A DNA stretch of 28,675 nt from JBEEMU01 sp043778315 (GCA_043778315.1 JAYWGJ010000203.1:1-28675), one strand, 5' to 3'. Positions 1 through 8,287 are shown, counted from the stretch's first letter. Notes: generated from the letters alone by a model not told the origin. A program made the numbers and translations.

Positions 1-1
1 C

Positions 2-901
2 CTGACGCGCTCCGACAGGTTCGAAATTGGCGCAGCTACCGAAATACTAACCGCAATGATAGCCGCAAAACTCGTCGAGCAGGGCAGAATATCGTGGAGT
101 AGCAAAGCGGAGGACGTACTCGGTTTACGCAATACGCTTCGCGAAGAGTATAAAAATGTAACACTTAATGACCTGCTAATCAATAAGATAGCCTTGCCCG
201 AATTTATAAATAAAAAAAATATTGAGGACGCTGTAACTTTCCGACAAGGCAATGCGATAGATAATAGAAAGGCGTTTGCCAATCATCTGTTGCGCTCCGA
301 TACGGTGCAAAGAGCGATGCCGCAAAGCGGACGATATTACAATAATGCGGCGTATGCCGTAGCAAATGCGATGCTCGAGAAAGTGAGCGGCGACCTGTGG
401 GAAAACCTGTGTAGTGAGCTTATAAATAAACCATTACATATAGATATTTCTACTATAATAAACGAAAAAACGAACACACATATTTTTGATGCGGCAAGTA
501 ATACTTGGAAAGCAGAACCTTACGATAAAGGCGCAACGGTTTTGATGCCCGCAAACGGCGCGGTAGCGGATTTGGGCGATTTGGCGCGTTTGGCGCAAGA
601 GCATTTGCGCGCAGCACGCGGCGAAAAAACGGTTTTTGGTACAAAAAGCCTTAAATTTTTGCATACCGCAACGGAGCGAAGTTTGAGCTACGGCTGGGCA
701 AAACAGATAGATAATAAGAAAGAAATTGCGCTGTTGTCGCATGACACAAAAGGGCGCAGCGCGAATATCCTGATTTTTTATCCGAAACGTAATTTGGGTT
801 TTGCTATAATCGTCAATGCCGAAAATACGACCGATTATAAAACAAGTAAAGCGGTTTTGAATTTATTAAATCGCTTGAAAACAGAATATATAATTGATTG
901 A
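2..901 (+). CDS. Serine beta-lactamase/PBP-like family protein, 5' partial, probably catalytically dead
   Basis: The reading frame is open from base 2 with no start before the window edge, so the N-terminus is missing; the ATG at 56 lies inside the conserved domain. The visible 299 residues follow the beta-lactamase class C / penicillin-binding fold (Pfam Beta-lactamase). The first block, FEIGAATEILTA, aligns with the family's F-x-IGS-x-TK-x-FTA. The second is a Tyr-x-Asn motif in YYNNAAYAVANAMLEKVSG, and the third is an HxxxG-like SHDTKG before LIFYPKRNLGFAIIVNAEN. In the first block the nucleophile Ser is Ala (codon 32-34) and the general-base Lys is Glu (codon 41-43). The family normally hydrolyses or binds beta-lactam or D-Ala peptides; here I infer a non-enzymatic or altered role. 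The next gene begins about 25 nt downstream on the same strand. Confidence 0.8.
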   Translation: MTRSDRFEIGAATEILTAMIAAKLVEQGRISWSSKAEDVLGLRNTLREEYKNVTLNDLLINKIALPEFINKKNIEDAVTFRQGNAIDNRKAFANHLLRSDTVQRAMPQSGRYYNNAAYAVANAMLEKVSGDLWENLCSELINKPLHIDISTIINEKTNTHIFDAASNTWKAEPYDKGATVLMPANGAVADLGDLARLAQEHLRAARGEKTVFGTKSLKFLHTATERSLSYGWAKQIDNKKEIALLSHDTKGRSANILIFYPKRNLGFAIIVNAENTTDYKTSKAVLNLLNRLKTEYIID

Positions 902-925
902 TAATTGATTCATAACAATCAAAAA

Positions 926-1852
926 ATGATTAATATACATAATTACGAGGCATACGTTCTCGACTACATAGAAGGTAATTTGCCCGATGCAACGCGCATC
1001 GAGATGGAGATTTTTTTGCAAAAAAATAAACAAATTTGTGACGAGGTAAATGAGTTGAAAATATTGGTTTTGGAGGCGGACGAAAGGCTAATTTTTAGTG
1101 ATAAAACTAAACTTTTGCGCGAGCAAAAAATAGTTAGTTTGCCTGTAAAAAGATGGGCGCAAGTAGCGGCGGCCGTACTTGTACTCGGAGTCACAATATT
1201 TGCGATTTATCCTACTATTTTGGTTACTCAAAATCGTTTAGCGATAAGCGAAAAAGTAAACTTAATAACTACTAATTCAAACGCAGAAAATACGTCTAAA
1301 AAAGAGGCATCTGAAATTGCAAATTTGACTATTGAAATTGCAAAAAATAGTACACAAAATAGTACACAAAATACAACTAATCAATTAGTTATAGCTAATT
1401 CGTTAGCTACAAAAAAAATGCGCAATAATACGGTTGGCGGCGATGGTGTTATGGCAAATCAAACGAGAGGAAAAAGTGTTGCGGATAGCAAAAATAGTGG
1501 CAATAAAGCAGTAGAAAATATTGTGAATACTGATGTCAATAAGACCCAAAATAGTCCGAATAACACTGTCACAGAATTTGTGACAATAGTACTGCCTATT
1601 TTGTGCAACTCGGAAGCCTCTATCGCTTTACTTGAAGACGCACATATTACCGATTTCTATTTTGATAACGCCGCCGCCGTTAGCCAAAATAAACTGTTTT
1701 TGAGTACAGAAAACGTAGCGAGTGCGGTTGTATCGCACCGCACCAAAAAGCAATCTATTTGGCGGGTGTTAATCCCGGAAATCACCGCCGAAGCCGATAA
1801 AAATGGTACCGCGTTTGCCGCAGACGCATTTCGTCCTTCTGTATTCAAATAA
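926..1852 (+). CDS. Anti-sigma-factor-like single-pass membrane protein
   Basis: I chose the ATG at 926, which gives the typical Bacteroidota opening MINIHNYEAYVLDYIEGNLP; an in-frame TTG at 905 would add seven residues. The N-terminal ~75 residues resemble the cytosolic anti-sigma region of this phylum: an acidic helical segment followed by IEMEIFLQKN. One membrane helix (WAQVAAAVLVLGVTIFAIYP) lies near residues 78-97. The rest is a low-complexity Asn/Thr/Ser-rich region with a short repeated NSTQN, then an unrecognised C-terminal part. There is no zinc-binding HxxxCxxC motif. The gene follows the beta-lactamase-like gene closely. No sigma-factor gene is immediately upstream within the window; the only ECF sigma seen is at 6721. 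The family call rests on the N-terminal pattern and topology. Confidence 0.6.
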   Translation: MINIHNYEAYVLDYIEGNLPDATRIEMEIFLQKNKQICDEVNELKILVLEADERLIFSDKTKLLREQKIVSLPVKRWAQVAAAVLVLGVTIFAIYPTILVTQNRLAISEKVNLITTNSNAENTSKKEASEIANLTIEIAKNSTQNSTQNTTNQLVIANSLATKKMRNNTVGGDGVMANQTRGKSVADSKNSGNKAVENIVNTDVNKTQNSPNNTVTEFVTIVLPILCNSEASIALLEDAHITDFYFDNAAAVSQNKLFLSTENVASAVVSHRTKKQSIWRVLIPEITAEADKNGTAFAADAFRPSVFK

Positions 1853-2002
1853 AAAAAATATTAGCCTGAATTATTCATTTACAATACTTTACGTCAATTT
1901 TATTGATGTGAAATAATCAGTTTTTTGCCAAATTTTCAAATTAGTTATAATCAGTTAATATTCAATTCTTCAATTCTAAAATCATTTTAAAATCATAAAA
2001 TC

Positions 2003-3559
2003 ATGAAAAAAATAGTAATCTTATGTAGCTGTTTAGTAGCAGTTTTAGCCAATGTGATAGCACAAGGTACACCTCCGCCACCGCCGCCAGCACCACCAAA
2101 AGTATCGGATATGCCACCGCCTCCGCCACTTCCGCCATTACCGCCTGCGGCGAAGGTACGCACCAAAAAAATAGAGATAATAGTAGATACAGACGGCAAA
2201 ACAAAAACCACTAAAAAAGATGCGGATATTAAGGTAGGTGATACCAAAATTATCGTTCGCCGCCGTACCGATAAAGACGGCGATAGCGATGTACAAGTTG
2301 GCGATAGAAAAATCATTATTCGTGACAAAAAAGGAATCGGTTCGGATAGTTTGCCGAGCGGTAAACAAGAAGAGAAGGTTGTCGTTATCCGTAAAAAAGT
2401 AAAAAAAGACGGCAAAACCGAAGAAATTATTATTAACCCTGATGCTGCCGAAAGTATGGCGAACGACCTTGCGCGACAGGCGATACGGATAGCACGCGAA
2501 AGTATAGATAAGGCGTTGAAGTCGGTAGATATACGGATTGATGATGCCAAAGACCGCCGCAAAAGAGCAGACGGTAATCCGAAACTACAAGGCGATATTG
2601 ACGGCGAGTTGCGCAATTTGGATATGGAGCGCAGCGAAATGTCGCATCAATTGGACAAAATCGGTGCAGAAATGGATAAAATCGGGATTGATATGGATAA
2701 AAAAGGTGCGGAAATGGATAAACTTAGTGTAGAAATGGACAAAAAAGCAGCAGAGATGGATAAAATAAGTGGCAAAATTGATGCTGCCGAAGCTGCAGCC
2801 GAAGCCGCCGAAGAAGTTGCGGAAGCCGCAAGAGAGGCAGTGGAAGATGCGGCTGAGGCGGTACGAGATGCTACCGAAGATATTTCTATATCAATTTCGC
2901 CCGAGGCAAAAAAGCACTGCAATCCGAAAGTGAAAACGCGCTTTTTGCTTTTCGATTTTGGCATAAATGGCTTGATGCAAAATGGTAGTTTGAATCTTAC
3001 GGGTGCGGCTTCGCCGCTCGAGATGAACTACGGCAAGTCACTAAATTACCAATTGGGTGTAATTCGTCAGCGCGTTCCGCTCGAGAAAAGCGGTACACTT
3101 AACTTTATGTGGGGCTTAGGTTTCGAGTTTAATAACCTCGAGTTTAGCAAAGCCGTGTCGCTCCCGAAAGACGTAGATGCGATGCCCGAACTCACCGTTT
3201 CGCCTACCGTCAGCTACGGCAAAAACCGCTTATATACGTCTTGGGTCACCGCACCACTCTTGTTAAATATAGAAACTCGCCCTTGTAAAGCCAAAAAATC
3301 GTTTCGCGCAAGCGCGGGTGTTTTTGGTGGCTTGATGCTTGCATCACTGATGGATCAATGCACTTCGGAGAATAATAAAAGTACTAAAACCGAAAACGGC
3401 TATCAATTAAACAAGGTGAAATATGGTTTTCAGGCGCAAATAGGTACGGGTCCGATAAACTTGGTAGCGCAATATGTTATGTCACCAATGTTTAAAGAGG
3501 GTAGCGGTTTACCTATCCTTAATAGCTTTAATTTGGGCGTAAGCATCGTGCCATTTTAA
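2003..3559 (+). CDS. Outer-membrane beta-barrel protein with proline-rich and heptad-repeat periplasmic region
   Basis: A 518-residue secreted protein. A Sec signal (MKKIVILCSCLVAVLANVIAQ) is followed by two runs of Pro (about residues 24-50). A charged region comes next, with the repeated pattern VGDxKIIxR. From about residue 217 there are six near-perfect seven-residue units of the type MDKxxxE, then an Ala/Glu-rich helix to about residue 295; this whole stretch should form a coiled coil. The last ~200 residues look like a small barrel (alternating aromatic strands, ending in FNLGVSIVPF). The plan suggests a barrel anchored in the outer membrane with a long periplasmic rod, perhaps contacting peptidoglycan or an inner-membrane partner; this is inference. 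It sits 150 bp after the anti-sigma-like gene and may belong to that unit. Confidence 0.75.
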   Translation: MKKIVILCSCLVAVLANVIAQGTPPPPPPAPPKVSDMPPPPPLPPLPPAAKVRTKKIEIIVDTDGKTKTTKKDADIKVGDTKIIVRRRTDKDGDSDVQVGDRKIIIRDKKGIGSDSLPSGKQEEKVVVIRKKVKKDGKTEEIIINPDAAESMANDLARQAIRIARESIDKALKSVDIRIDDAKDRRKRADGNPKLQGDIDGELRNLDMERSEMSHQLDKIGAEMDKIGIDMDKKGAEMDKLSVEMDKKAAEMDKISGKIDAAEAAAEAAEEVAEAAREAVEDAAEAVRDATEDISISISPEAKKHCNPKVKTRFLLFDFGINGLMQNGSLNLTGAASPLEMNYGKSLNYQLGVIRQRVPLEKSGTLNFMWGLGFEFNNLEFSKAVSLPKDVDAMPELTVSPTVSYGKNRLYTSWVTAPLLLNIETRPCKAKKSFRASAGVFGGLMLASLMDQCTSENNKSTKTENGYQLNKVKYGFQAQIGTGPINLVAQYVMSPMFKEGSGLPILNSFNLGVSIVPF

Positions 3560-3577
3560 CTGATTTTATTGCAAAAT

Positions 3578-3851
3578 ATAGACAGAATAAGTGGATGTTT
3601 TAAATTAGTTTGCATTATCGGGAACGATAAAAATAGTTAAAACGTAGTGAAATATGTATGTCGCTAATAAAAAGTACTTTCGTGGAAGGCAGGTATTTAT
3701 TACAACTTTGCGAAGCATAAAAGTTGTAATAAATAACCAATGAAACTTAAAAATACTTTTATTCGCTGTCCGCTTTGCGTAGCTTTTAAACTATTTTTGA
3801 GTATAGATAAATAATGTAAACTAATTTAGTTCAGGTACTTAAGCGGCATAT
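3578..3851. repeat. Large imperfect inverted repeat (palindrome), axis near 3714
   Basis: The centre is a 15-bp perfect stem: TATTTATTACAACTT at 3694-3708 pairs with AAGTTGTAATAAATA at 3721-3735. Outward the arms continue to match with mismatches and bulges. TAAATTAGTTTGCATTAT on the left answers the complement of ATAATGTAAACTAATTTAG on the right, and AAAAATAGTT answers AACTATTTTT. In total roughly 115-135 bp per arm are recognisable. No ORF lies inside. It could be a MITE-like element, a decayed mobile element, or a long structured RNA. Confidence 0.7.
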
Positions 3852-3882
3852 AGGCGGTGTATAGAAAATAATGTCTGGAAGG

Positions 3883-3925
3883 TTTAGCTGCGAGGGCGTA
3901 AATTTTGTTATGCTCTCGCGCTAAA
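3883..3925. repeat. Second imperfect hairpin in the 3560-4322 gap
   Basis: TTTAGCTGCGAGGGCGTAA (3883-3901) is nearly the reverse complement of TTATGCTCTCGCGCTAAA (3908-3925), with one bulge and a few mismatches. The GC-rich stem stands out from its AT-rich surroundings and lies directly between two larger palindromes. There is no T-run, so a terminator is unlikely. Confidence 0.6.
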
Positions 3926-3932
3926 TTCTACC

Positions 3933-4250
3933 TAAGGAACACGTTCAAAATAAGCTACTGTATTCTCCACTTGCCTGGCTACGCCCGTTTACTGCAAATA
4001 ATGGTAGTTTTGCTACCTTTATTTTTGTTCCTGCCAAAACTGCGTTAGATTTGCTTCGCCAGTTCGCTTCGCTCGGGTTTGTTACGATGCTAGGCAGCAC
4101 TTCGTGCGTTCACTTCGTAAATGCGATTTAATATCGCTTTTACTTGTTCAGTCTCAAATCTGCCTTGTTTTGACCCAGCACGAGCAACGCGAACTGGCGA
4201 AGCAAATTCTGCGTGACAATATTCAGTATCTTATTTTCTCTTCATTCCTA
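3933..4250. repeat. Dispersed palindromic repeat, copy 1 (enlarged)
   Basis: This shares with the copies at 25814-25976 and 26158-26321 an AGGAA-type left end, an AAAATAA block, the exact 18-mer CCAAAACTGCGTTAGATT (from 4034), the block TCAAATCTGCCTTGTTTTGA, a TTATTTTCTC block and a right end ATTCCT. The left and right halves are imperfect reverse complements. This copy is about twice as long because extra DNA sits inside each arm. It also contains a nested perfect 17-bp inverted repeat, TTGCTTCGCCAGTTCGC near 4051 and its complement near 4189. No protein is encoded. Confidence 0.75.
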
Positions 4251-4256
4251 ATAAAC

Positions 4257-4297
4257 AAAAAGCGGCAACCCTGAACCCAGAGTCGCCGCTTTTTTTT
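4257..4297 (-). terminator. Rho-independent terminator, probably bidirectional
   Basis: The stem AGCGGC-x-AC / GT-x-GCCGCT is flanked by A-rich sequence on the left and eight or more Ts on the right. It lies about 25 bp beyond the stop of the minus-strand lipoprotein gene (4323-4844) and would end that operon. It could also stop plus-strand transcription leaving the repeat region. Confidence 0.8.
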
Positions 4298-4322
4298 ACG
4301 TCCAATAAGTTCCTAATAACGA

Positions 4323-4844
4323 CTATCGTTTCAATTTGTACTCGTAAAAAGTCCTTGTATTTCCAGCTTTACTTATCACAACAGAAGTGATAGTATGATT
4401 TTTTTTATCGCCTGTGCAATCTGCTTGTTCCCACCAGCTGCCGCCCGCCTCTATCGTCCACAGCCCTAACCGTTTAGACTCAGGGTCTGCGTCCCAATAT
4501 ACTGCCACGCCGCCAGTTGTCGTTTTATCGGCAAAATGGTTAAGAAAAAAACCAGGAATATAGGTATCAGATGCGGCTTTATCAAAAATAAGTATATTGA
4601 AAACTTGGTCGCCAACATTAGGAGCAACTATAAACTCGAGCGTTCCCATATCGCTTTTACTTGTAGAAAGCAGCTTCGCGCCCGTTGTGTTGTCGTATTG
4701 ACTGACGTTGTATTCACCCAACTTCCAAGTGCCTTTAAGGCATTCTTTCTCGGTGTCAATATCAACCTCTTCTTGCTTTTTGCAACCTGTATCGAGCAGC
4801 AAAAACATACTACAACCGATATATAATAGCGTACTTATTTTCAT
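4323..4844 (-). CDS. Small secreted lipoprotein, lipocalin-like
   Basis: A 173-residue protein from the ATG at 4844, chosen because it begins directly with a signal peptide, MKISTLLYIGCSMFLLLDTGC, whose Cys followed by KKQEE looks like a lipobox and lipidation site. An in-frame ATG at 4916 overlaps the previous stop as ATGA and would add 24 residues before the signal. That overlap suggests translational coupling, but the longer N-terminus would bury the signal. The mature part starts CLKGTWKLGEYNV, a Gly-x-Trp opening typical of small lipocalin-like lipoproteins of Bacteroidota (a fold-level guess). It is rich in Trp and strand-like segments. It is probably attached to the outer membrane and co-transcribed with the barrel gene upstream. 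Function unknown. Confidence 0.7.
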   Translation of the reverse strand: MKISTLLYIGCSMFLLLDTGCKKQEEVDIDTEKECLKGTWKLGEYNVSQYDNTTGAKLLSTSKSDMGTLEFIVAPNVGDQVFNILIFDKAASDTYIPGFFLNHFADKTTTGGVAVYWDADPESKRLGLWTIEAGGSWWEQADCTGDKKNHTITSVVISKAGNTRTFYEYKLKR

Positions 4845-4912
4845 AGAATAGAAGATTTTTAAAGGATTTAAATAATAAATATAATTTTTGATAGTATATA
4901 TTATATTGACAA

Positions 4913-5776
4913 TCACTCATCTATTTCACCAGTAATAAAATTATAATGCACCGTAAGCATTATTCGCCAACCTTGATACACACTATTAAATGCAGTGGGC
5001 AAGCCCACAAAATACACATAATCATTGTTCGCATTTTTCAAGTCTTCTGGCTGATAATAGCGCAACGAACCGTTAGTATTCACGGGTGACGCACTGTTGC
5101 CCATCATCTCGTCGCGGTGCGGCGTTAGTTCGGGTTTGCTAGTGACGAAATTTTGAAACGCGCCTACATACTCGCCACGCACCGTAATTTGAAAATGCTG
5201 GTTTTCTGCGATAGGAAAATAATCTATGCGCGCACCGAAATTCATAGTCATAGCATTTTTCATACGAAAAATACCGCTTATAGGCACGTCTGCACTTGAG
5301 GTGTAGCTCAAAAAGTCGTTATTTGCGTACCGATAACCGAATTTGAGCGTCGATTTTTGCTGCATCAAACCCATCGCCATGCCAAAATTGAAATGCACAG
5401 GCTCAGGAACGAGCATCAAGTCCATATTGAAATCAATGGCAGGGAAGTCGAGTTCTAACTCGCGAGTATCGCCGTTTTTGAACCGCGCAAGGGTTTTATA
5501 CGTCCCGAAGTGCCGCACAAATTGCATATTCGCAAAAGCAATACTTCCTTGTACACCCACAGCATAGGATATCGTCGGCGCGAGCGTCCCTAATTCTTCG
5601 CTGAGGCTGCCTCGGAACGTGCTGTTGTAGCTTTCGCGAAAATTATTGTATGACTTGAAATCCATCATATTATAGGCTACACCGCCAAAAACGCCTACAG
5701 TATATAAGGTCGGAATCTCTTGTGCTACCGCAGGGGTAAGGTAGCTACAAGCAACAAGTAGAAATATTTTTTTCAT
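4913..5776 (-). CDS. Outer-membrane beta-barrel protein of unknown function
   Basis: A 287-residue protein with a clear Sec signal (MKKIFLLVACSYLTPAVAQ). The remainder alternates hydrophobic and polar residues with many aromatic strand ends (GVFGGVAYNMM, FGMAMGLMQQKSTLKFGYRY, MNFGARIDYFPIA, WRIMLTVHYNF), as expected for a transmembrane barrel of about eight to twelve strands. I recognise no specific family. It precedes the small lipoprotein on the same strand with overlapping stop and potential start, so the two are probably made together and may interact at the outer membrane. A Bacteroidota -7 box (TAACTTTG on the minus strand) lies at 5816-5823. Confidence 0.7.
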   Translation of the reverse strand: MKKIFLLVACSYLTPAVAQEIPTLYTVGVFGGVAYNMMDFKSYNNFRESYNSTFRGSLSEELGTLAPTISYAVGVQGSIAFANMQFVRHFGTYKTLARFKNGDTRELELDFPAIDFNMDLMLVPEPVHFNFGMAMGLMQQKSTLKFGYRYANNDFLSYTSSADVPISGIFRMKNAMTMNFGARIDYFPIAENQHFQITVRGEYVGAFQNFVTSKPELTPHRDEMMGNSASPVNTNGSLRYYQPEDLKNANNDYVYFVGLPTAFNSVYQGWRIMLTVHYNFITGEIDE

Positions 5777-5815
5777 AATTTGGGGGAAACTAGTGAAAAT
5801 AAATTTTTATCAATG

Positions 5816-5823
5816 CAAAGTTA
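5816..5823 (-). promoter_or_regulatory. Bacteroidota -7 promoter box (TAnnTTTG) for the barrel gene
   Basis: TAACTTTG on the minus strand, 40 nt before the ATG at 5776. I see no convincing -33 TTTG at the usual spacing, so this is a partial match. Confidence 0.45.
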
Positions 5824-5873
5824 TGCTATACAAACTATAATTGGTACGAAAATCTAATATTTAACATATAAAT

Positions 5874-6503
5874 TTATTTCGACTTTGTAGCCGTTTTGCG
5901 TGCAGGCATGCCTGTTGCGGGTTTGCGCGCCCGTTTTGGTACAGGGCGCGTTGCGGGCTGCGGTATCGTTATCCCGTTCGGTGCAGGCGTACTGATTACA
6001 TGAGTAGTAGGCGTATTTGCGGGCGGCGTATAGGTTTCGGCAGCTGCCGTGCCAGGCGTAGTGAACTGCCAAGTGCCGCCTTTATCGTTGTATTCGCCGC
6101 GAATCCAAAGCAGATTATTCTCGAAATCGAAGGGACCGCCGTCTATCACAAAAGCAGTCGGACTGTCCCACTTAGTAAATGTGAGGCGAGAGTCGTCCTC
6201 CACCAAATTGAAAGTTGCGGTATTTATGGTGCTTCCGTTGCGCTGCACTGTCACTTTACCGCTACGGTCAAACGTGACTTGCATCATTTCGCCTTGCGGC
6301 GTGCGCACGACTGCTTCTCTGCCGCCTCGGTTCGGGTTGCGCACTGTATTCACCCACGACCAAGTGCCGTACAATCGTTCTCGTGCAAACGCATCGCCGC
6401 CGCCTTCGCCGCCTTCCGAGTCACCTTGCGCGAGCGCGTTCGCGTTCGTCCACATACAAAGTACGCAAATCAGTATCGTATAAACTATAAATTTTTCTAT
6501 CAT
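5874..6503 (-). CDS. Secreted protein with lipocalin-like GTW domain and basic Pro/Thr-rich tail
   Basis: I chose the ATG at 6503 because it starts directly at a signal peptide (MIEKFIVYTILICVLCMWTNANALAQ); an in-frame ATG at 6578 would place 25 extra residues before it. The mature protein opens with a Gly/Glu-rich stretch. It continues with LYGTWSWVNTVRNP, a Gly-Thr-Trp start like that of the lipoprotein at 4323-4844, and strand-like segments such as GKVTVQRNGSTINTATFNL and LLWIRGEYNDKGGTWQF. The final ~60 residues are low complexity, rich in Pro and Thr and ending in Lys/Arg (PKRARKPATGMPARKTATKSK). The tail could bind polyanions, but that is speculation. No catalytic motif is visible. A TATCTTTG box lies upstream at 6626-6633 on the minus strand. 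Confidence 0.6.
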   Translation of the reverse strand: MIEKFIVYTILICVLCMWTNANALAQGDSEGGEGGGDAFARERLYGTWSWVNTVRNPNRGGREAVVRTPQGEMMQVTFDRSGKVTVQRNGSTINTATFNLVEDDSRLTFTKWDSPTAFVIDGGPFDFENNLLWIRGEYNDKGGTWQFTTPGTAAAETYTPPANTPTTHVISTPAPNGITIPQPATRPVPKRARKPATGMPARKTATKSK

Positions 6504-6720
6504 AGCACCATAAAGTGCAAATTTCGTACCTATTTTAACACACATTTTTGTATTTTTTAATATCATTGATAATATCATTTCTTATTTTCATATGTAACAC
6601 ATTGAATATATTACAATAACGACAGCAAAGATAAGGGATTTTATTTTTTGGAATATTTTATTTTACTATTTTATTACAACAAATGTAACTATTGTAAAAT
6701 AAAAGCGATATAATTGTACG

Positions 6721-7206
6721 ATGAATCTAACGGAGTACAATGAGAGCGTGCGGCTGTACGCCGACCGTGTGTTTCGGTTTGTGGTCAAAACGATGCGTCA
6801 CACCACCGATGCCCAAGATATTGTACAAAACTCGTTTACAATACTATGGCAAAAGCGCGAAGAGGTGTCGCCCGATAAGGCGAAGGCTTTTTTGTTCACG
6901 GTCGCGTACAGGCAAGCCATCGATTATATTCGGCGTAATAAAAATATGTCTTATACCGACGAGCTGCCCGACGACGGCAGATTTGCACCCGACGCTGTTG
7001 CGCAAAGGGAGCTACAAACCCAACTACACAACGCCTTGCACCACCTTACGGAGGTGCAACGGTCAGCCGTGCTACTCCGCGACTACGAAGGCTACGCCTA
7101 TCACGAGATAGGCGAAATGCTCGAATTGACGGAAAGTCAAGTGAAAGTATATATTTTTCGGGCGCGGCAAAAACTGCAAGTGTTGCTCAAAGATGTGCGG
7201 TATTAG
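6721..7206 (+). CDS. ECF-type RNA polymerase sigma factor (sigma-70 family)
   Basis: A 161-residue protein of the usual ECF length. Region 2 is seen in YADRVFRFVVKTMRHTTDAQDIVQNSFTILW (about residues 13-44), including the DAxDIVQ core-binding and -10 recognition part. It continues into AKAFLFTVAYRQAIDYIRR. Region 4 is LTEVQRSAVLLRDYEGYAYHEIGEMLELTESQVKVYIFRARQKL (about residues 109-152), with the helix-turn-helix that reads the -35 element. The start ATG at 6721 gives a complete region 2. No anti-sigma gene follows; instead the gene converges on the ATP-grasp gene, whose stop is only 10 bp away. The closest anti-sigma-like gene in the window is at 926, and any pairing is conjecture. Confidence 0.9.
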   Translation: MNLTEYNESVRLYADRVFRFVVKTMRHTTDAQDIVQNSFTILWQKREEVSPDKAKAFLFTVAYRQAIDYIRRNKNMSYTDELPDDGRFAPDAVAQRELQTQLHNALHHLTEVQRSAVLLRDYEGYAYHEIGEMLELTESQVKVYIFRARQKLQVLLKDVRY

Positions 7207-7216
7207 AGTGGAGATT

Positions 7217-8278
7217 TTAGCTGCTTTTGGCTTTCGCCTTGTACATTTTTTCGGCGTTGAGCATTTCGCGAACGTCTTTCAACGACATAAACGGAACGCC
7301 TTTTTCGTGGTTTTGCTGCGCCACATCGTACATCATTTTGTAATGTTGAAACAACACTTTTTGGGCGCGCAGGAACGGAAAATTAGGGTCGTAAATGTGC
7401 GACGGCTCTGCGCCCGCACCATTTAGTTCCACTATCATAATGTTTTTGCCTGCTATCAAATCCGCTTCGCTCGTGCATTTCACATCGTATCTACCAAAAT
7501 AAAAACCGTCAATTTGCTGCGAAATACGGTCGAAAGTATCCGATAACTCGTCATTAATAACCGCGCTATCATCGATAAACATCGCACCTCTGACGTGATT
7601 GCCAAACGGCACTAAGGTATATTTTTCGCCTTTTTGCAATATCTTTTCAAGCGGAATTTTTACGTTTTGCAATAAGGTTTTGAGTTGCAAAAATGCACGG
7701 TCGTGCTTAATGATAAGTTGCAAAATACTCGACACGCCGTTGCCTGTTACCGCAAGCAAGGCTTTGCGCGTCAGCCCTGTCACTTTTCCTTTTTTTTCTG
7801 ATGGATAACGGCAATAAAAAACGCTGTATTCCAAGGGGTATTCTATGAGGCTTTGCAGCAAATACGCATTATTGATTTGGGTGTGATAAGCGAGTAGCTC
7901 CTCATCGGTACGCACGATGCGGACTTCCCAGCCGCGTTCGCCTCGGTCGGGTTTTGCGATACAAGGATATGCGATTTTGGCTGCTGCCATTTTTTCGCGA
8001 ATAGCGTTTTGCGGTGTATTTTCTGCTATAAGTACCGTATTCGGGTAATACTCGCTTGGAATTGACTCAAAAATTTCCCATTTACTCTCAAAAAACATTC
8101 CGCCCGTCGGTATTTTCGGATTTGTTGCCGAAAAGAAAAAAAATGATTTCGCTCTTATTGCCAATAAAGAATAATAAACTAATACGGGCAAATACACCAG
8201 CCACATAGGCAAATATTCCCAATTAGAAGCCTTTATTTGGTAGGTTCGGAGGCGAAAAGATAGCGAATTTGTGTCCAT
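7217..8278 (-). CDS. ATP-grasp family protein (D-Ala-D-Ala ligase-like) with N-terminal hydrophobic segment
   Basis: A 353-residue protein. The nucleotide-binding part of an ATP-grasp fold is visible as YPCIAKPDRGERGWEV (about 104-119; the Lys contacts ATP and the Gly-rich loop follows). The metal-binding end is seen as GRYDVKC (262-268) and VELNGAGAEPSHIYDP (283-298), where the Glu and Asn would hold magnesium. ATP-grasp enzymes join a carboxylate to an amine or thiol through an acyl-phosphate; the substrate here is unknown. A hydrophobic stretch, LPMWLVYLPVLVYYSLLAI (23-41), suggests membrane association. It is the last gene of a three-gene run: 9 nt after the NRDE gene, which is 13 nt after the DinB-like gene. 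Confidence 0.8.
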   Translation of the reverse strand: MDTNSLSFRLRTYQIKASNWEYLPMWLVYLPVLVYYSLLAIRAKSFFFFSATNPKIPTGGMFFESKWEIFESIPSEYYPNTVLIAENTPQNAIREKMAAAKIAYPCIAKPDRGERGWEVRIVRTDEELLAYHTQINNAYLLQSLIEYPLEYSVFYCRYPSEKKGKVTGLTRKALLAVTGNGVSSILQLIIKHDRAFLQLKTLLQNVKIPLEKILQKGEKYTLVPFGNHVRGAMFIDDSAVINDELSDTFDRISQQIDGFYFGRYDVKCTSEADLIAGKNIMIVELNGAGAEPSHIYDPNFPFLRAQKVLFQHYKMMYDVAQQNHEKGVPFMSLKDVREMLNAEKMYKAKAKSS

Positions 8279-8287
8279 AAAATTATG

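Noticed and set aside
2647..2964. Minus-strand Ser/Ala-rich ORF
   Set aside because: It is the mirror of the heptad and Ala/Glu-rich region of the barrel protein; low-complexity shadow.
6000..6560. Plus-strand ORF of 186 codons
   Set aside because: It lies entirely opposite the secreted protein at 5874-6503, which has a signal peptide and domain-like sequence; the plus-strand product is Cys/Arg-rich with no recognisable features.
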